Assembly: GCA_964653285.1 (NCBI GenBank) | Contig: CAZZEX010000023.1 | Span: 1 to 55,825, forward strand | Reading direction: 5' to 3' | Length of the DNA: 55,825 bases | Source of the DNA: CAZZEX01 sp964653285 | GTDB taxonomy: Bacteria; Chloroflexota; Anaerolineae; B4-G1 | Notes under the pieces: generated by a model | What the model saw: the letters and a program-made list of their open reading frames with translations, nothing else | The model's database searches: none | What the model was told of the DNA's origin: nothing | Part shown: piece by piece, positions 7,735 through 15,915 of the stretch | Layout: each line of letters starts with the position of its first letter | How positions within the stretch are numbered: position 1 is the first letter of the stretch | Position numbers and translations under genes: made by a program

Positions 7735-7766
7735 CGTTAACCGTTAATGGCTAACGGCTAATTGCT
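7735..7766. repeat. Heptanucleotide repeat with inverted symmetry at a stop codon
   Basis: GTTAACCGTTAATGG followed by CTAACGGCTAATTGC forms a short inverted repeat built from the same 7-mer family. It contains the TAA stop (7744-7746) of the downstream-reading gene and fills the gap before ruvX. Confidence 0.65.
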
Positions 7767-9285
7767 GTTGACCCTGCGGCACAACCTGCACGCTGATGCG
7801 CAGCGGAAGCAACGGCAGCCGCTCCATCTGTTTCGGCCAGATTGTGACCCGGGGGGGTTCGGCCAGCGGGAATTCCTTCAGCAGTCGCTCACGGGCATCG
7901 GCTACGCGCTGCCCACGGACGAGAGCGACCGCCGCATCCGTATCAAGCGCAGCAGCGGCGTAGCCGCGAGCAGTGATGAAGAAAGTGAACCAGCCCGGGC
8001 CGATATCCTCTTCGGCCACCTCGCCCAATTCAAAGCGGGCGTCCACTAACACGTACCCCGGCGGCAGGCGACGCGAGAGGTTGGTATAGGCTACAGCCTC
8101 CGCATTGTCCACGTCCACCGCCAGTCCACTTACCAACAACCGCATGTTAAGCCCTACCGTGTCGGCCTGTTCAGTGACGAAGCGCGTGTAGGCCTCCTTG
8201 GGCACCGCCTCAATGTGCAGCGATTGGCGAAGGAGGATCTCGGTGGGCTCCAGCAGGTCGCCCATTTCCACGTATGCCTGGTCGAGCAACTGCTGCATCA
8301 ACTGCTTTCGCCCCCGGTCGTAGTCGGCCTGGGTGACGATGCGTGTTTCCCTGGGCTCCGCACCGGTGGTCGGCTCCAGGTTGATCACCCGCATGGCAGG
8401 AGCGGCTACGCCTTCCACCCGGTTGATCTGGAAAGCCCCCACGTTGCCCGTCCCGTACTCCAGCGCTTCGATAGGCACGGTCGCCTGCCCGCTGGCGGGG
8501 ACAGCGACGTCTGCGGTGGTACGGAAGCGGGTGGGGTAACTGGTGGAGGAAGTACGCACAACAGTACCGGCTGGTACGATGTAATCCTGTGCCAGCAGAT
8601 TGGTGAACAGGACTACGCCGGTCGCCCGGCCCATGGCAACATCCATAACGCCAGTCGTTTCGACCTCGGCGTAGCCTTCCACCTCGACGCCGACCCGCCG
8701 CGCCGGAACAACGCGGGCGACGTGATCCACCAGCTCTACCTCGGAGTCCACCGAGACCGGCACAATGGTGGTGAACTCCCTGCCAACCGGTACCAGCGTC
8801 ACCATGCCGCTGGGGACGATGATGTAGGCGCTTCCGGCGAGGGCCAGAAGAGCCAACACAAAAATGCCGAGGCGGATCACCAGTTTGGCCCAATTGAGCC
8901 ACGGCGCGTGGGGGCGAACAGGTCGTGGTCGGAGCTCAATCTCCCCTTCCCACCAGTGGTGGGGCGGTGGCTCCACACACTTCAGGGGGCGACTGCTCCA
9001 CACCTCTGTCTCCTGCGCTTCCTTGACGTTGGCGAAGGCTGGGAATCCACATCCACGGGCCAGCCGTCGTCGCTCAGGATCAGCGGAGATCGTGGCGACC
9101 TCCAACTGCCATCGCTCGGCCTCGCGCCGCACGAGGTCGAAATCCAACTCACAGGACAGAAAGCGCATGTCCCACGGGATGACAAGGGCAACGCGGCCTC
9201 TGTCCAGCCAACTGAATTGATGCCGGACAGAGGCAAGATCATCCTGGGGTTGCAGTTCTACAACTGAGCAGGTTCCGAAACCCAT
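7744..9285 (-). CDS. Baseplate J/gp47-like membrane protein
   Basis: A 513-residue protein. Residues 1-120 are soluble and unrecognised; a single membrane helix follows near residues 135-155 (LVIRLGIFVLALLALAGSAYIIV). The rest resembles baseplate J/gp47 proteins: EVEGYAEVETTGVMDVAMGRATGVVLFTN, then VPAGTVVRTS and VPASGQATVPIEALEYGTGNVG. It is not in a phage or contractile-injection cluster; its neighbours are ruvX and alaS. I infer a cell-envelope protein that borrowed the fold. Its function is unknown. Confidence 0.75.
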   Translation of the reverse strand: MGFGTCSVVELQPQDDLASVRHQFSWLDRGRVALVIPWDMRFLSCELDFDLVRREAERWQLEVATISADPERRRLARGCGFPAFANVKEAQETEVWSSRPLKCVEPPPHHWWEGEIELRPRPVRPHAPWLNWAKLVIRLGIFVLALLALAGSAYIIVPSGMVTLVPVGREFTTIVPVSVDSEVELVDHVARVVPARRVGVEVEGYAEVETTGVMDVAMGRATGVVLFTNLLAQDYIVPAGTVVRTSSTSYPTRFRTTADVAVPASGQATVPIEALEYGTGNVGAFQINRVEGVAAPAMRVINLEPTTGAEPRETRIVTQADYDRGRKQLMQQLLDQAYVEMGDLLEPTEILLRQSLHIEAVPKEAYTRFVTEQADTVGLNMRLLVSGLAVDVDNAEAVAYTNLSRRLPPGYVLVDARFELGEVAEEDIGPGWFTFFITARGYAAAALDTDAAVALVRGQRVADARERLLKEFPLAEPPRVTIWPKQMERLPLLPLRISVQVVPQGQQQLAVSH

Positions 9286-9290
9286 GCCAT

Positions 9291-12074
9291 TTAGTGCGCC
9301 AGCATTTCCTCCAGTATACGGGGGGCCTGATCCAGCGCATCGCCGAGCCGACTGGGGTCACCGCCACCCGCCTGGGCCAGGGTGGGCTTGCCACCTCCAC
9401 GGCCGCCCATGATGCGAGCCACACTGTCCACCAGCCTGTTCGCGTCCACGCCGCGCTTCACCACGTCGGGGGTGACAGCGGCGACCATGGCAGGTCGCTC
9501 ACCCAGCACCATACCGAGGACGACGACGCCGGAACCCAGCCGGTCGCGGAACCAGTCGGTCATCTCGCGCAGCACCTTTGCACTGGGCGCGGTCACCCGA
9601 GCGCTTAGCAACGAGACTCCTGTCACCGATTGTACCTGCTCCAGCAACGTCTCAAACTCGCGGCGTGCCAATTGCTCTTGGAGACGTGCGATCTCCTTGC
9701 GAGTGGACTGCAGATCATCCAGCAGCCCCAGTGCCTTGCGATCCACCTCTTCTGGTAAGACGCCCAGGTAAGCCGCCGTGCGCTGGAGGATGCCCAGTTG
9801 ACGCTCAACCAAATCCACCGCCCCACGGCCAGTCACCGCCTCAAGGCGACGCACCCCCGCTCCCACCCCTTCCTCGGAGACGACGTGAAACAGCCCAATC
9901 CCGCCTGTCTCATCCACGTGAGTGCCGCCGCAGAGTTCATGGCTAAAGGGCTTGTCCGGCCACCCGATATGCACGACGCGCACAATGTCTCCGTACTTCT
10001 CACCGAAGAGCGCGATCACCCCCTCACTCACAGCCTGGCGATACCTCTCCTCGGTGACCTCCACTGGATAATTGACCAGGATGGCATCGTTGACGGAACG
10101 GGTCACCGTATCCAACTCGTCCTGGGTCAACATGGCCGGATGAGTGAAGTCGAAGCGCAGCCGGTCAGGCGCAACCAGCGACCCGGCCTGTTGTACGTGC
10201 TCGCCCAGGACATAGCGTAACTCGCTGTGCAAGAGGTGGGTAACAGTGTGATTGCGGGCGATGTCCATCCGCCGCTCGAAATCCACGATGGCCCAGACGA
10301 CATCGCCGACCTGTGGCCGTCCTCGCTTGACCACACCGATGTGAACAATCAGGCCAGGGATCGGGCGGCGCACGTCCTGCACCTCAATCTCCCATACTGG
10401 CTCGTCCTTCCCTCCCTCTTTTTCCTCTCCTCCAGGGGGGGGTGGGGGGAGGTAGGCAGCAATGAAGCCAGTGTCGGAGACCTGGCCGCCAGACTCGACG
10501 TAGAAGCAGGTCGCTGGCAGCACTACTTCCACCCGATCCCCTTCTTTGGCTGACTTGACTGGTTCGCCATCGTGCAGAATCGCCGCTATTGTGGTCTCCA
10601 GTTCGGTGGTCGAGTATGGGTCGTGTTGAACACCGTCCTCGTTCAGTACACCCCGCTTTTGCAGGTCAGCCATCACCCTCTGATAACACACCAGCGTCTC
10701 CTCGCCCGGGGCCTCGAATGTCCCCACACGCCGGGCGCGCTGACGCTGCTCCTCGAGCGCCGCCTGATAACCAACCTCATCCACGCTCAGGCCTCGTTCT
10801 TCGGCCACGTCGCGCGTGATCTCCAGTGGCAGGCCAAAGGTATCGTAGAGCCGGAAGGCCGCGTCGCCAGGCATGACCTTCTCGCCCTCCGCCTCCAGTT
10901 CGGCCAACAACTCGTCCAACTGCGCCAGACCCAGGTCGAGCGTGCGCAGGAAGCGCTCCTCTTCCTGAGTAATCGTGGTGAGGATAAACTGGCGGCGATT
11001 TACGAGTTCGGGAAAGTGCGGTTCCATGACCTTGATCACGGCTTCAGCGATCTCGGCCAGGAAGGGCTGGGTGAAGCCAAGTTTGCGCCCAAAGCGGGCC
11101 GCACGACGCAGAATCATACGCAGTACGTAGTTGCGTCCCTCGTTGCCCGGAATGACGCCGTCGCCGATGAGGAAGGTGATCGCCCGCCCGTGGTCAGCGA
11201 TGACGCGGTAGGCAACGATGTTCTCCTCTACCTCTGCGTCAGTGTGGCCCATCATCTCCTGTGCACGCCGGATGATGGGCGCAAACAGATCGGTCTCGTA
11301 GTTAGAGTTGACATCCTGGAGCACAGCGACCAGCCGCTCGAACCCCGCGCCGGTGTCTACGTGCTTGGCCGGCAGCGGGTGTAAGACACCATTGGCATCC
11401 TTGTTGTACTGAATGAAGACCAGGTTCCACAGTTCGAAGAAGCGACCGCAGTCGCCGTTGACCTGGCAGACGTGACCAGGCACCCCCTGTTTGTCGCAGA
11501 ACTCCGGGCCACGGTCGAGGTGAATCTCGCTGCATGGCCCGCAGGGACCGGTGTCGGCCATCTCCCAGAAGTTGTCTTTGTGGCCAAAGTACAGAATGTG
11601 ATCGGGAGAGATGTCCGTCTCCGACCGCCAGAAGCCGGCCGCCTCCTCATCGGTCTCCAGTTCGCCCAATTCGTCCTTGAAGACGGTGGCCCACAGCCGC
11701 CCCTTCGGCAACCCCCAGACCTCGGTCAGGAGTTCCCAGGCCCAGGCGATGGCCTCTTTCTTGTAGTAGTCGCCAAAGGACCAGTTACCCAGCATTTCAA
11801 AGAAGGTGTGGTGGTAGGTGTCGCGCCCCACCTCCTCGAGGTCGTTGTGCTTACCGGAGACGCGCATAACCTTCTGTGTGTCGGCAACGCGGGTGTAGGG
11901 CCGGGTCCCCGGTCCCAGAAAGACATCCTTGAACTGGTTCATCCCGGCGTTAGTGAACAGTAGGGTAGGATCGTCCACCGGTACCAGGCTGGCGCTGGGC
12001 ACGATGGTATGGCTCCGGGCAGCGAAGAAATCGAGAAAACTCTGACGCACTTCGGCGCTGGTCATTTCTTTCAT
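9291..12074 (-). CDS. alaS: Alanine--tRNA ligase
   Basis: A 927-residue class II synthetase that charges tRNA-Ala. It opens MKEMTSAEVRQSFLDFFAARSH, carries the catalytic core (TLLFTNAGMNQFKD, GKHNDLEEVGRDTYHHTFFEMLGNWSFGDY), the editing domain zinc motifs (THLLHSELRYVLGEHV and CGGTHVDETG) and a C-terminal DHHA1-type glycine-rich end (GGRGGGKPTLAQAGG). Length is slightly above the usual 870-880, partly because of an in-frame insert LPPPPPGGEEKEGGKDEP in the editing region. A good promoter precedes it. Confidence 0.97.
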   Translation of the reverse strand: MKEMTSAEVRQSFLDFFAARSHTIVPSASLVPVDDPTLLFTNAGMNQFKDVFLGPGTRPYTRVADTQKVMRVSGKHNDLEEVGRDTYHHTFFEMLGNWSFGDYYKKEAIAWAWELLTEVWGLPKGRLWATVFKDELGELETDEEAAGFWRSETDISPDHILYFGHKDNFWEMADTGPCGPCSEIHLDRGPEFCDKQGVPGHVCQVNGDCGRFFELWNLVFIQYNKDANGVLHPLPAKHVDTGAGFERLVAVLQDVNSNYETDLFAPIIRRAQEMMGHTDAEVEENIVAYRVIADHGRAITFLIGDGVIPGNEGRNYVLRMILRRAARFGRKLGFTQPFLAEIAEAVIKVMEPHFPELVNRRQFILTTITQEEERFLRTLDLGLAQLDELLAELEAEGEKVMPGDAAFRLYDTFGLPLEITRDVAEERGLSVDEVGYQAALEEQRQRARRVGTFEAPGEETLVCYQRVMADLQKRGVLNEDGVQHDPYSTTELETTIAAILHDGEPVKSAKEGDRVEVVLPATCFYVESGGQVSDTGFIAAYLPPPPPGGEEKEGGKDEPVWEIEVQDVRRPIPGLIVHIGVVKRGRPQVGDVVWAIVDFERRMDIARNHTVTHLLHSELRYVLGEHVQQAGSLVAPDRLRFDFTHPAMLTQDELDTVTRSVNDAILVNYPVEVTEERYRQAVSEGVIALFGEKYGDIVRVVHIGWPDKPFSHELCGGTHVDETGGIGLFHVVSEEGVGAGVRRLEAVTGRGAVDLVERQLGILQRTAAYLGVLPEEVDRKALGLLDDLQSTRKEIARLQEQLARREFETLLEQVQSVTGVSLLSARVTAPSAKVLREMTDWFRDRLGSGVVVLGMVLGERPAMVAAVTPDVVKRGVDANRLVDSVARIMGGRGGGKPTLAQAGGGDPSRLGDALDQAPRILEEMLAH
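10405..10455. repeat. G/C-rich 'PPxxGG' insert inside alaS
   Basis: A block of C-runs followed by purine-rich G-runs on the coding strand encodes LPPPPPGGEEKEGGK. It splits the sequence GFIAAY/VWEIEV of the alaS editing domain. Similar blocks occur at about 24990-25035 and 49889-49930. Confidence 0.5.
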
Positions 12075-12104
12075 AGGTTCCTCTCGTCCTCTAGGTTGGG
12101 CGGT

Positions 12105-12133
12105 ATTGTAGCCGGAAGAAGGGAAACTGTCAA
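12105..12133 (-). promoter_or_regulatory. alaS promoter
   Basis: A consensus TTGACA (12128-12133) and TACAAT (12105-12110) are separated by 17 bp on the minus strand. The expected leader before the alaS ATG at 12074 is only about 25 nt, so no T-box fits. Confidence 0.7.
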
Positions 12134-12299
12134 CTTATGCCCGAACAGATCCGCGGCCCGCGCTGGTGGGCCGCCGGGGCACGGACCCGGCTTGAGCATA
12201 GGATGGCAGCCCGCTTTCGCCTCCTGCCTCGAACACCTCGATGTGGATGGAACGCACAGCCCGACGGGCTGAATCCTTAAGTGCGGCGTTCACGGTGAC

Positions 12300-12328
12300 T
12301 TGCACCCTTTCCCCGGCTGGTGTATACT
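12300..12328 (+). promoter_or_regulatory. Promoter for the response-regulator operon
   Basis: TTGCAC (12300-12305) and TATACT (12323-12328) with a 17-bp gap lie about 97 nt before the response-regulator ATG. Apart from this and the alaS promoter, the 12075-12424 gap shows no gene I can support. Confidence 0.6.
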
Positions 12329-12424
12329 CTACTGTGACCACATGCTACCGCCAGGTCAAGACCCTCCGTGCGCTGTTCCAGCCAGAATACCGATTCTTGC
12401 GAATTTGTCCAGGGAGCAAAGATC

Positions 12425-12808
12425 ATGCCCAAGAAGATTCTCATCGTGGACGACGAGATTAACATCCGAATACTGCTGGAGCAGACGCTGGAGGACTTCG
12501 AGGATGCCGGTGTTGAGTTACTGTCGGCGGGCGATGGCCTGAAAGCCTGGGATATTGTCCAGGCTGAGCGGCCCGACCTGGTTATCCTAGATGTGATGAT
12601 GCCTGGCCTCTCAGGCCACGAGATATGCCAGCGCATCAAGAGCGACCCTGACCTCTCCAGCACCCACGTCATCATGCTTACTGCCAAGGGCCAGGAAGCG
12701 GATCGGCTACGCGGTATTGAGGTGGGGGCCAACGAGTACATCACCAAGCCCTTCGATCCCGACTATGTCATTGAGCGCGCAGCCGATGTGCTAGGCGTCA
12801 GAGTGTAG
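12425..12808 (+). CDS. Single-domain response regulator (CheY/PhoB receiver-like)
   Basis: A 127-residue receiver domain with no output domain: MPKKILIVDDEINIR (acidic pair), PDLVILDVMMPG with the phosphoryl-accepting Asp, the switch Thr in IMLTAKGQ and the conserved Lys in YITKPFD. It should pass a phosphate from a histidine kinase to another protein, or act as an intermediate. The next gene, 18 nt downstream, is a large hybrid-free sensor kinase, which makes it the probable partner. Confidence 0.92.
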   Translation: MPKKILIVDDEINIRILLEQTLEDFEDAGVELLSAGDGLKAWDIVQAERPDLVILDVMMPGLSGHEICQRIKSDPDLSSTHVIMLTAKGQEADRLRGIEVGANEYITKPFDPDYVIERAADVLGVRV

Positions 12809-12826
12809 TGCATGAAGGTATAGTGC

Positions 12827-15800
12827 GTGACGATGGAGCGGTCCTTTCCCCCCATTCGCCGTAATATCCTGTTGGCCTTGCTGACGGCTATTCTCATCCT
12901 TCTGCCGATCTTCACCCTGATCTCTCTGCTCATCGTCAGTTTTGCCCCTCAGGCAGCAGGCCAGTCCCGCCTGAACCACCTCTTATTCACTCCCCTGTTG
13001 ACGGCGGTGCTCATGGGGCTGGTCTACCGATATCTGGCCCCCGTCGCCCGATTGGGCCGTCTCCTGTGCCGGGAGAAAGAGCCGCCGCCGGAGGTGGTTC
13101 GCCATGCCCGCCGGGTCGCCTTCAATGCGCCAGCCTACCTCTTCGTCACCCTGCTGGGGGTGACTGTCCTGATGACCTTTCTCAGCAATCTGGTCGGCCT
13201 GCTCTTTATCCCTGGCTACGAGTTCGCGCCTCACTTCTCTGAAGCGCTTCTCATCATCGCCATCGCCACCAGCGCGGCGCTCGTGCTGACTCTCATAACC
13301 CGCCGGCAGCTGCAACCGGTCCTCGCGACCACCGCCAGCCTGCTCCACTCCCTCGACATTCCTCCCTCATCAACCCATGAGGGGCGTCGCTTCGACATTC
13401 GCATTCGCCTGCTTATCGCCATCCTGGCTCTGAACTTCGTCGCCTACTACTTCCCGAGTGTCCTGGCCTTCAACCTGGTCCACCAGGCTGCCCAGGCGTC
13501 GGCGCTCGATGGTCATCAGCGATGGGCTGAGGGCGTGGTTCAGGAAATTGCCCCCCTCCTGGACGACGAGGCGTTGATCCACTACGTGGAAGTGGTTGCG
13601 CTGCCCGATCACGGTCAGGCCTTCATTGTGGACGGACAGGGGCACTACATCACTCGCCCGTCTGCTCTTTCCCCGCTGGATCCGGGGGAACAAGAGACGA
13701 CGCTGCGCTTGCCCCTGGAGCGCCCAGGGCGTGACTGGCAGTTAGGGGTGGCCTATCGCTTTCGCGCCGAATCCGAACCCCTCGTCCGCCGCACCCTCTT
13801 CATTCTCCTGGGGTGTGGCCTGATCATCCTGGTCCTCACTCTTCTCTCCGCTCTCTCCGTGACCACTGACATTGCTGGCGAACTGCGCCAGATCACTCGT
13901 TGCCTGCTAGAAGTCGCCCGGCGGAAGGAGGTGGGGGAGCAACTCCAGGTCCTATCCCTGGATGAAATAGGGGACTTGGTGCAGGCTTTCAACGAAATCC
14001 AGGCACAGATGCAGGCTCAGCAGAAGACACTGCAGCAGGAGCATCAGCTCAACCGTATCTCTACTGTTCTGACCTCCTCACTGGACGCCCACGAGATCCT
14101 GAACATGACCGTCCAGCACTTGGTGGAGCTTAGCGGTGTGGACTACGGCAGTGTGCTCATCTTGGAGCGGGACAGAAAACACGGTCTGATCATCGCTGAG
14201 CATCCCACCCGTCAACTTGCCGATCTTCGTTTGTCGCTCTCTCGCTTGACCTCGGCCTGGCGAGTGCTGGAACTGGGCATCCCCTACGCGGTCGAAGATG
14301 CTGCCAACCACCCACTCCTGGAGCCTTTTCAGGAGCAGATCTCCTCATTGAAGGCCCGCTCGTTGCTCCTGGTGCCCCTGGTGGCCCGACGTGAAATGAT
14401 CGGCATCCTGCTTCTGGCCTCTCTGGGGCAGCAGCGGACCTTTTCGGATGAGGAAATGGAGATCTGCCAGACGGTAGCCAGCCAGGCGGCAGTGGCCGTG
14501 GCCAATGCCCGGCTCCTGCAAGACATCCAGCAGCAGAGACGTGCCCTGGCTCGCAAGAGCCAGGAGCTGGCCGAGGAGTCGAGCAAACTGGATGCCATCC
14601 TCAACAACATCGCTGATGGACTGGTGGTCACCGATCCCACCGGGCGCATCATCCTGAGCAACCCGGCCTTCCGGGAAATGGCTGGCCTGCCATCTGCTCG
14701 CTCGCTGCGTGACCGCCTGCTGGCGGAGTCCTTTCCTGCGGCCGGCCTGCAACCTCTCGTCGGCCAGGCCCTGCAAGCGCCGGGCCAGGTCTTCACCGAG
14801 AACCTGGAACTGCCTGATGGTCGGGTGCTAAAGACCTCAGCCACTGCCCTGCGCCTCCCACCGATGATCCTGGAGCCAGAGAGAGGGAAGCAGATTGCGG
14901 GCGTCGTCACCGTCCTGCGGGATATCACTCACGAGGTTGAGGTGGACCGCATGAAGACCAACTTCATCTCCTCCGTTTCCCACGAGCTGCGCTCCCCCCT
15001 CACCGCCGTCCTGGGCTTCGCCAGTCTGGTCCAGCAGGATTTCCGCCGCTGGATCGTCCCCCACGTGGACGCCGCTGGGAAAGCCCACCAGGTCGCCGAC
15101 CGCATCCTGGACAGTCTGGCTATCATCGAGAACCAGAGTCTGCGCCTCACCCGGATCGTTAACGATGTGCTGGATATCGCCAAGATAGAAGCGGGCCGAA
15201 TAGAGTGGCCCATGGACAGCACTGACTTGGCGGAGGTGATCCAGAGTGCTGTCATCGCCACCACCGCCCTGGCCGAGGAGAAGGACCTGTCCATCCGGGT
15301 CCACTTGCCCCCCGATGGTCTGCCTCCAGTCTGGGGTCACCTGGACCGGCTCGTCCAGGTGACGACCAACCTGCTCTCCAACGCCATCAAGTTCACCGAG
15401 CAGGGCCAGATCCGGGTTTCAGGTTGCAGGCTCCGGGTTTCAAGGGACGGGACTATCCAACCTGAAACCCTGAACCTGAAACCTGAAACCCTCTCCCCGG
15501 GGGAGTGGGTGGTGGTGAGCATCACCGACACCGGCATCGGTATCCCGGCTGAGGAGATTCCCCGCATCTTCGAGAAGTTCACCCAGGTGGGCGACACGCT
15601 GACGGGGAAGCCGCCAGGGACAGGGCTGGGACTCTCCATCTGCAAAGGGATCATCAAGCACCACGGAGGTCACATCTGGGTGAAGAGCGAGCCGGACAAA
15701 GGCAGCACCTTCTCCTTCGCCCTGCCTGCCGTGCCTTTCCGGACAGAAGTCCCGGATGAAGTCGGGCATTCCATCGCGGGGGAGGTCACTTCATCAGCAC

Positions 15801-15889
15801 CCTACGGGGGCACGGGCACAAGGGGGGCGAGACCTACAGTGCGTGCAGGGCAATCCCGAAGCATCCAGGCGGAGAAGCCAGTTTACTGA
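12827..15889 (+). CDS. Membrane sensor histidine kinase with HAMP, GAF and PAS domains
   Basis: A 1020-residue kinase. Several membrane helices occupy about residues 8-170, then another near 190-210; an extracytoplasmic domain follows up to about 320 with a closing helix (FILLGCGLIILVLTLL). Next come HAMP, a GAF domain (ISTVLTSSLDAHEILNMTV), a PAS domain (LDAILNNIADGLVVTDPTG), HisKA with His719 in FISSVSHELRSPLTAVLGF, and HATPase_c (NLLSNAIKFTEQG, DTGIGIP, GTGLGLSICKGI). Between the N and G1 boxes is an in-frame insert of about 26 residues encoded by 7-bp repeats, unusual for such a conserved ATP-binding fold. A 60-residue tail after the domain is unrecognised. It is co-directional with the receiver protein upstream and the cyclase downstream. 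Confidence 0.9.
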   Translation: MTMERSFPPIRRNILLALLTAILILLPIFTLISLLIVSFAPQAAGQSRLNHLLFTPLLTAVLMGLVYRYLAPVARLGRLLCREKEPPPEVVRHARRVAFNAPAYLFVTLLGVTVLMTFLSNLVGLLFIPGYEFAPHFSEALLIIAIATSAALVLTLITRRQLQPVLATTASLLHSLDIPPSSTHEGRRFDIRIRLLIAILALNFVAYYFPSVLAFNLVHQAAQASALDGHQRWAEGVVQEIAPLLDDEALIHYVEVVALPDHGQAFIVDGQGHYITRPSALSPLDPGEQETTLRLPLERPGRDWQLGVAYRFRAESEPLVRRTLFILLGCGLIILVLTLLSALSVTTDIAGELRQITRCLLEVARRKEVGEQLQVLSLDEIGDLVQAFNEIQAQMQAQQKTLQQEHQLNRISTVLTSSLDAHEILNMTVQHLVELSGVDYGSVLILERDRKHGLIIAEHPTRQLADLRLSLSRLTSAWRVLELGIPYAVEDAANHPLLEPFQEQISSLKARSLLLVPLVARREMIGILLLASLGQQRTFSDEEMEICQTVASQAAVAVANARLLQDIQQQRRALARKSQELAEESSKLDAILNNIADGLVVTDPTGRIILSNPAFREMAGLPSARSLRDRLLAESFPAAGLQPLVGQALQAPGQVFTENLELPDGRVLKTSATALRLPPMILEPERGKQIAGVVTVLRDITHEVEVDRMKTNFISSVSHELRSPLTAVLGFASLVQQDFRRWIVPHVDAAGKAHQVADRILDSLAIIENQSLRLTRIVNDVLDIAKIEAGRIEWPMDSTDLAEVIQSAVIATTALAEEKDLSIRVHLPPDGLPPVWGHLDRLVQVTTNLLSNAIKFTEQGQIRVSGCRLRVSRDGTIQPETLNLKPETLSPGEWVVVSITDTGIGIPAEEIPRIFEKFTQVGDTLTGKPPGTGLGLSICKGIIKHHGGHIWVKSEPDKGSTFSFALPAVPFRTEVPDEVGHSIAGEVTSSAPYGGTGTRGARPTVRAGQSRSIQAEKPVY
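15414..15492. repeat. Heptanucleotide inverted repeat inside the histidine-kinase gene
   Basis: Five 7-mers around GGGTTTC/AGGTTGC are followed by four around CCTGAAA. A perfect 12-bp inverted repeat joins 15414-15425 and 15459-15470. The block stays in frame and adds SGCRLRVSRDGTIQPETLNL to the ATPase domain. Confidence 0.8.
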
Positions 15890-15915
15890 ACCAAAAGGGC
15901 TGGACCAAAGGTGAA

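Noticed and set aside
12135..12341. A 68-residue minus-strand open frame between alaS and the response regulator
   Set aside because: No recognisable similarity or ribosome-binding site, and it lies across the plus-strand promoter at 12300-12328.
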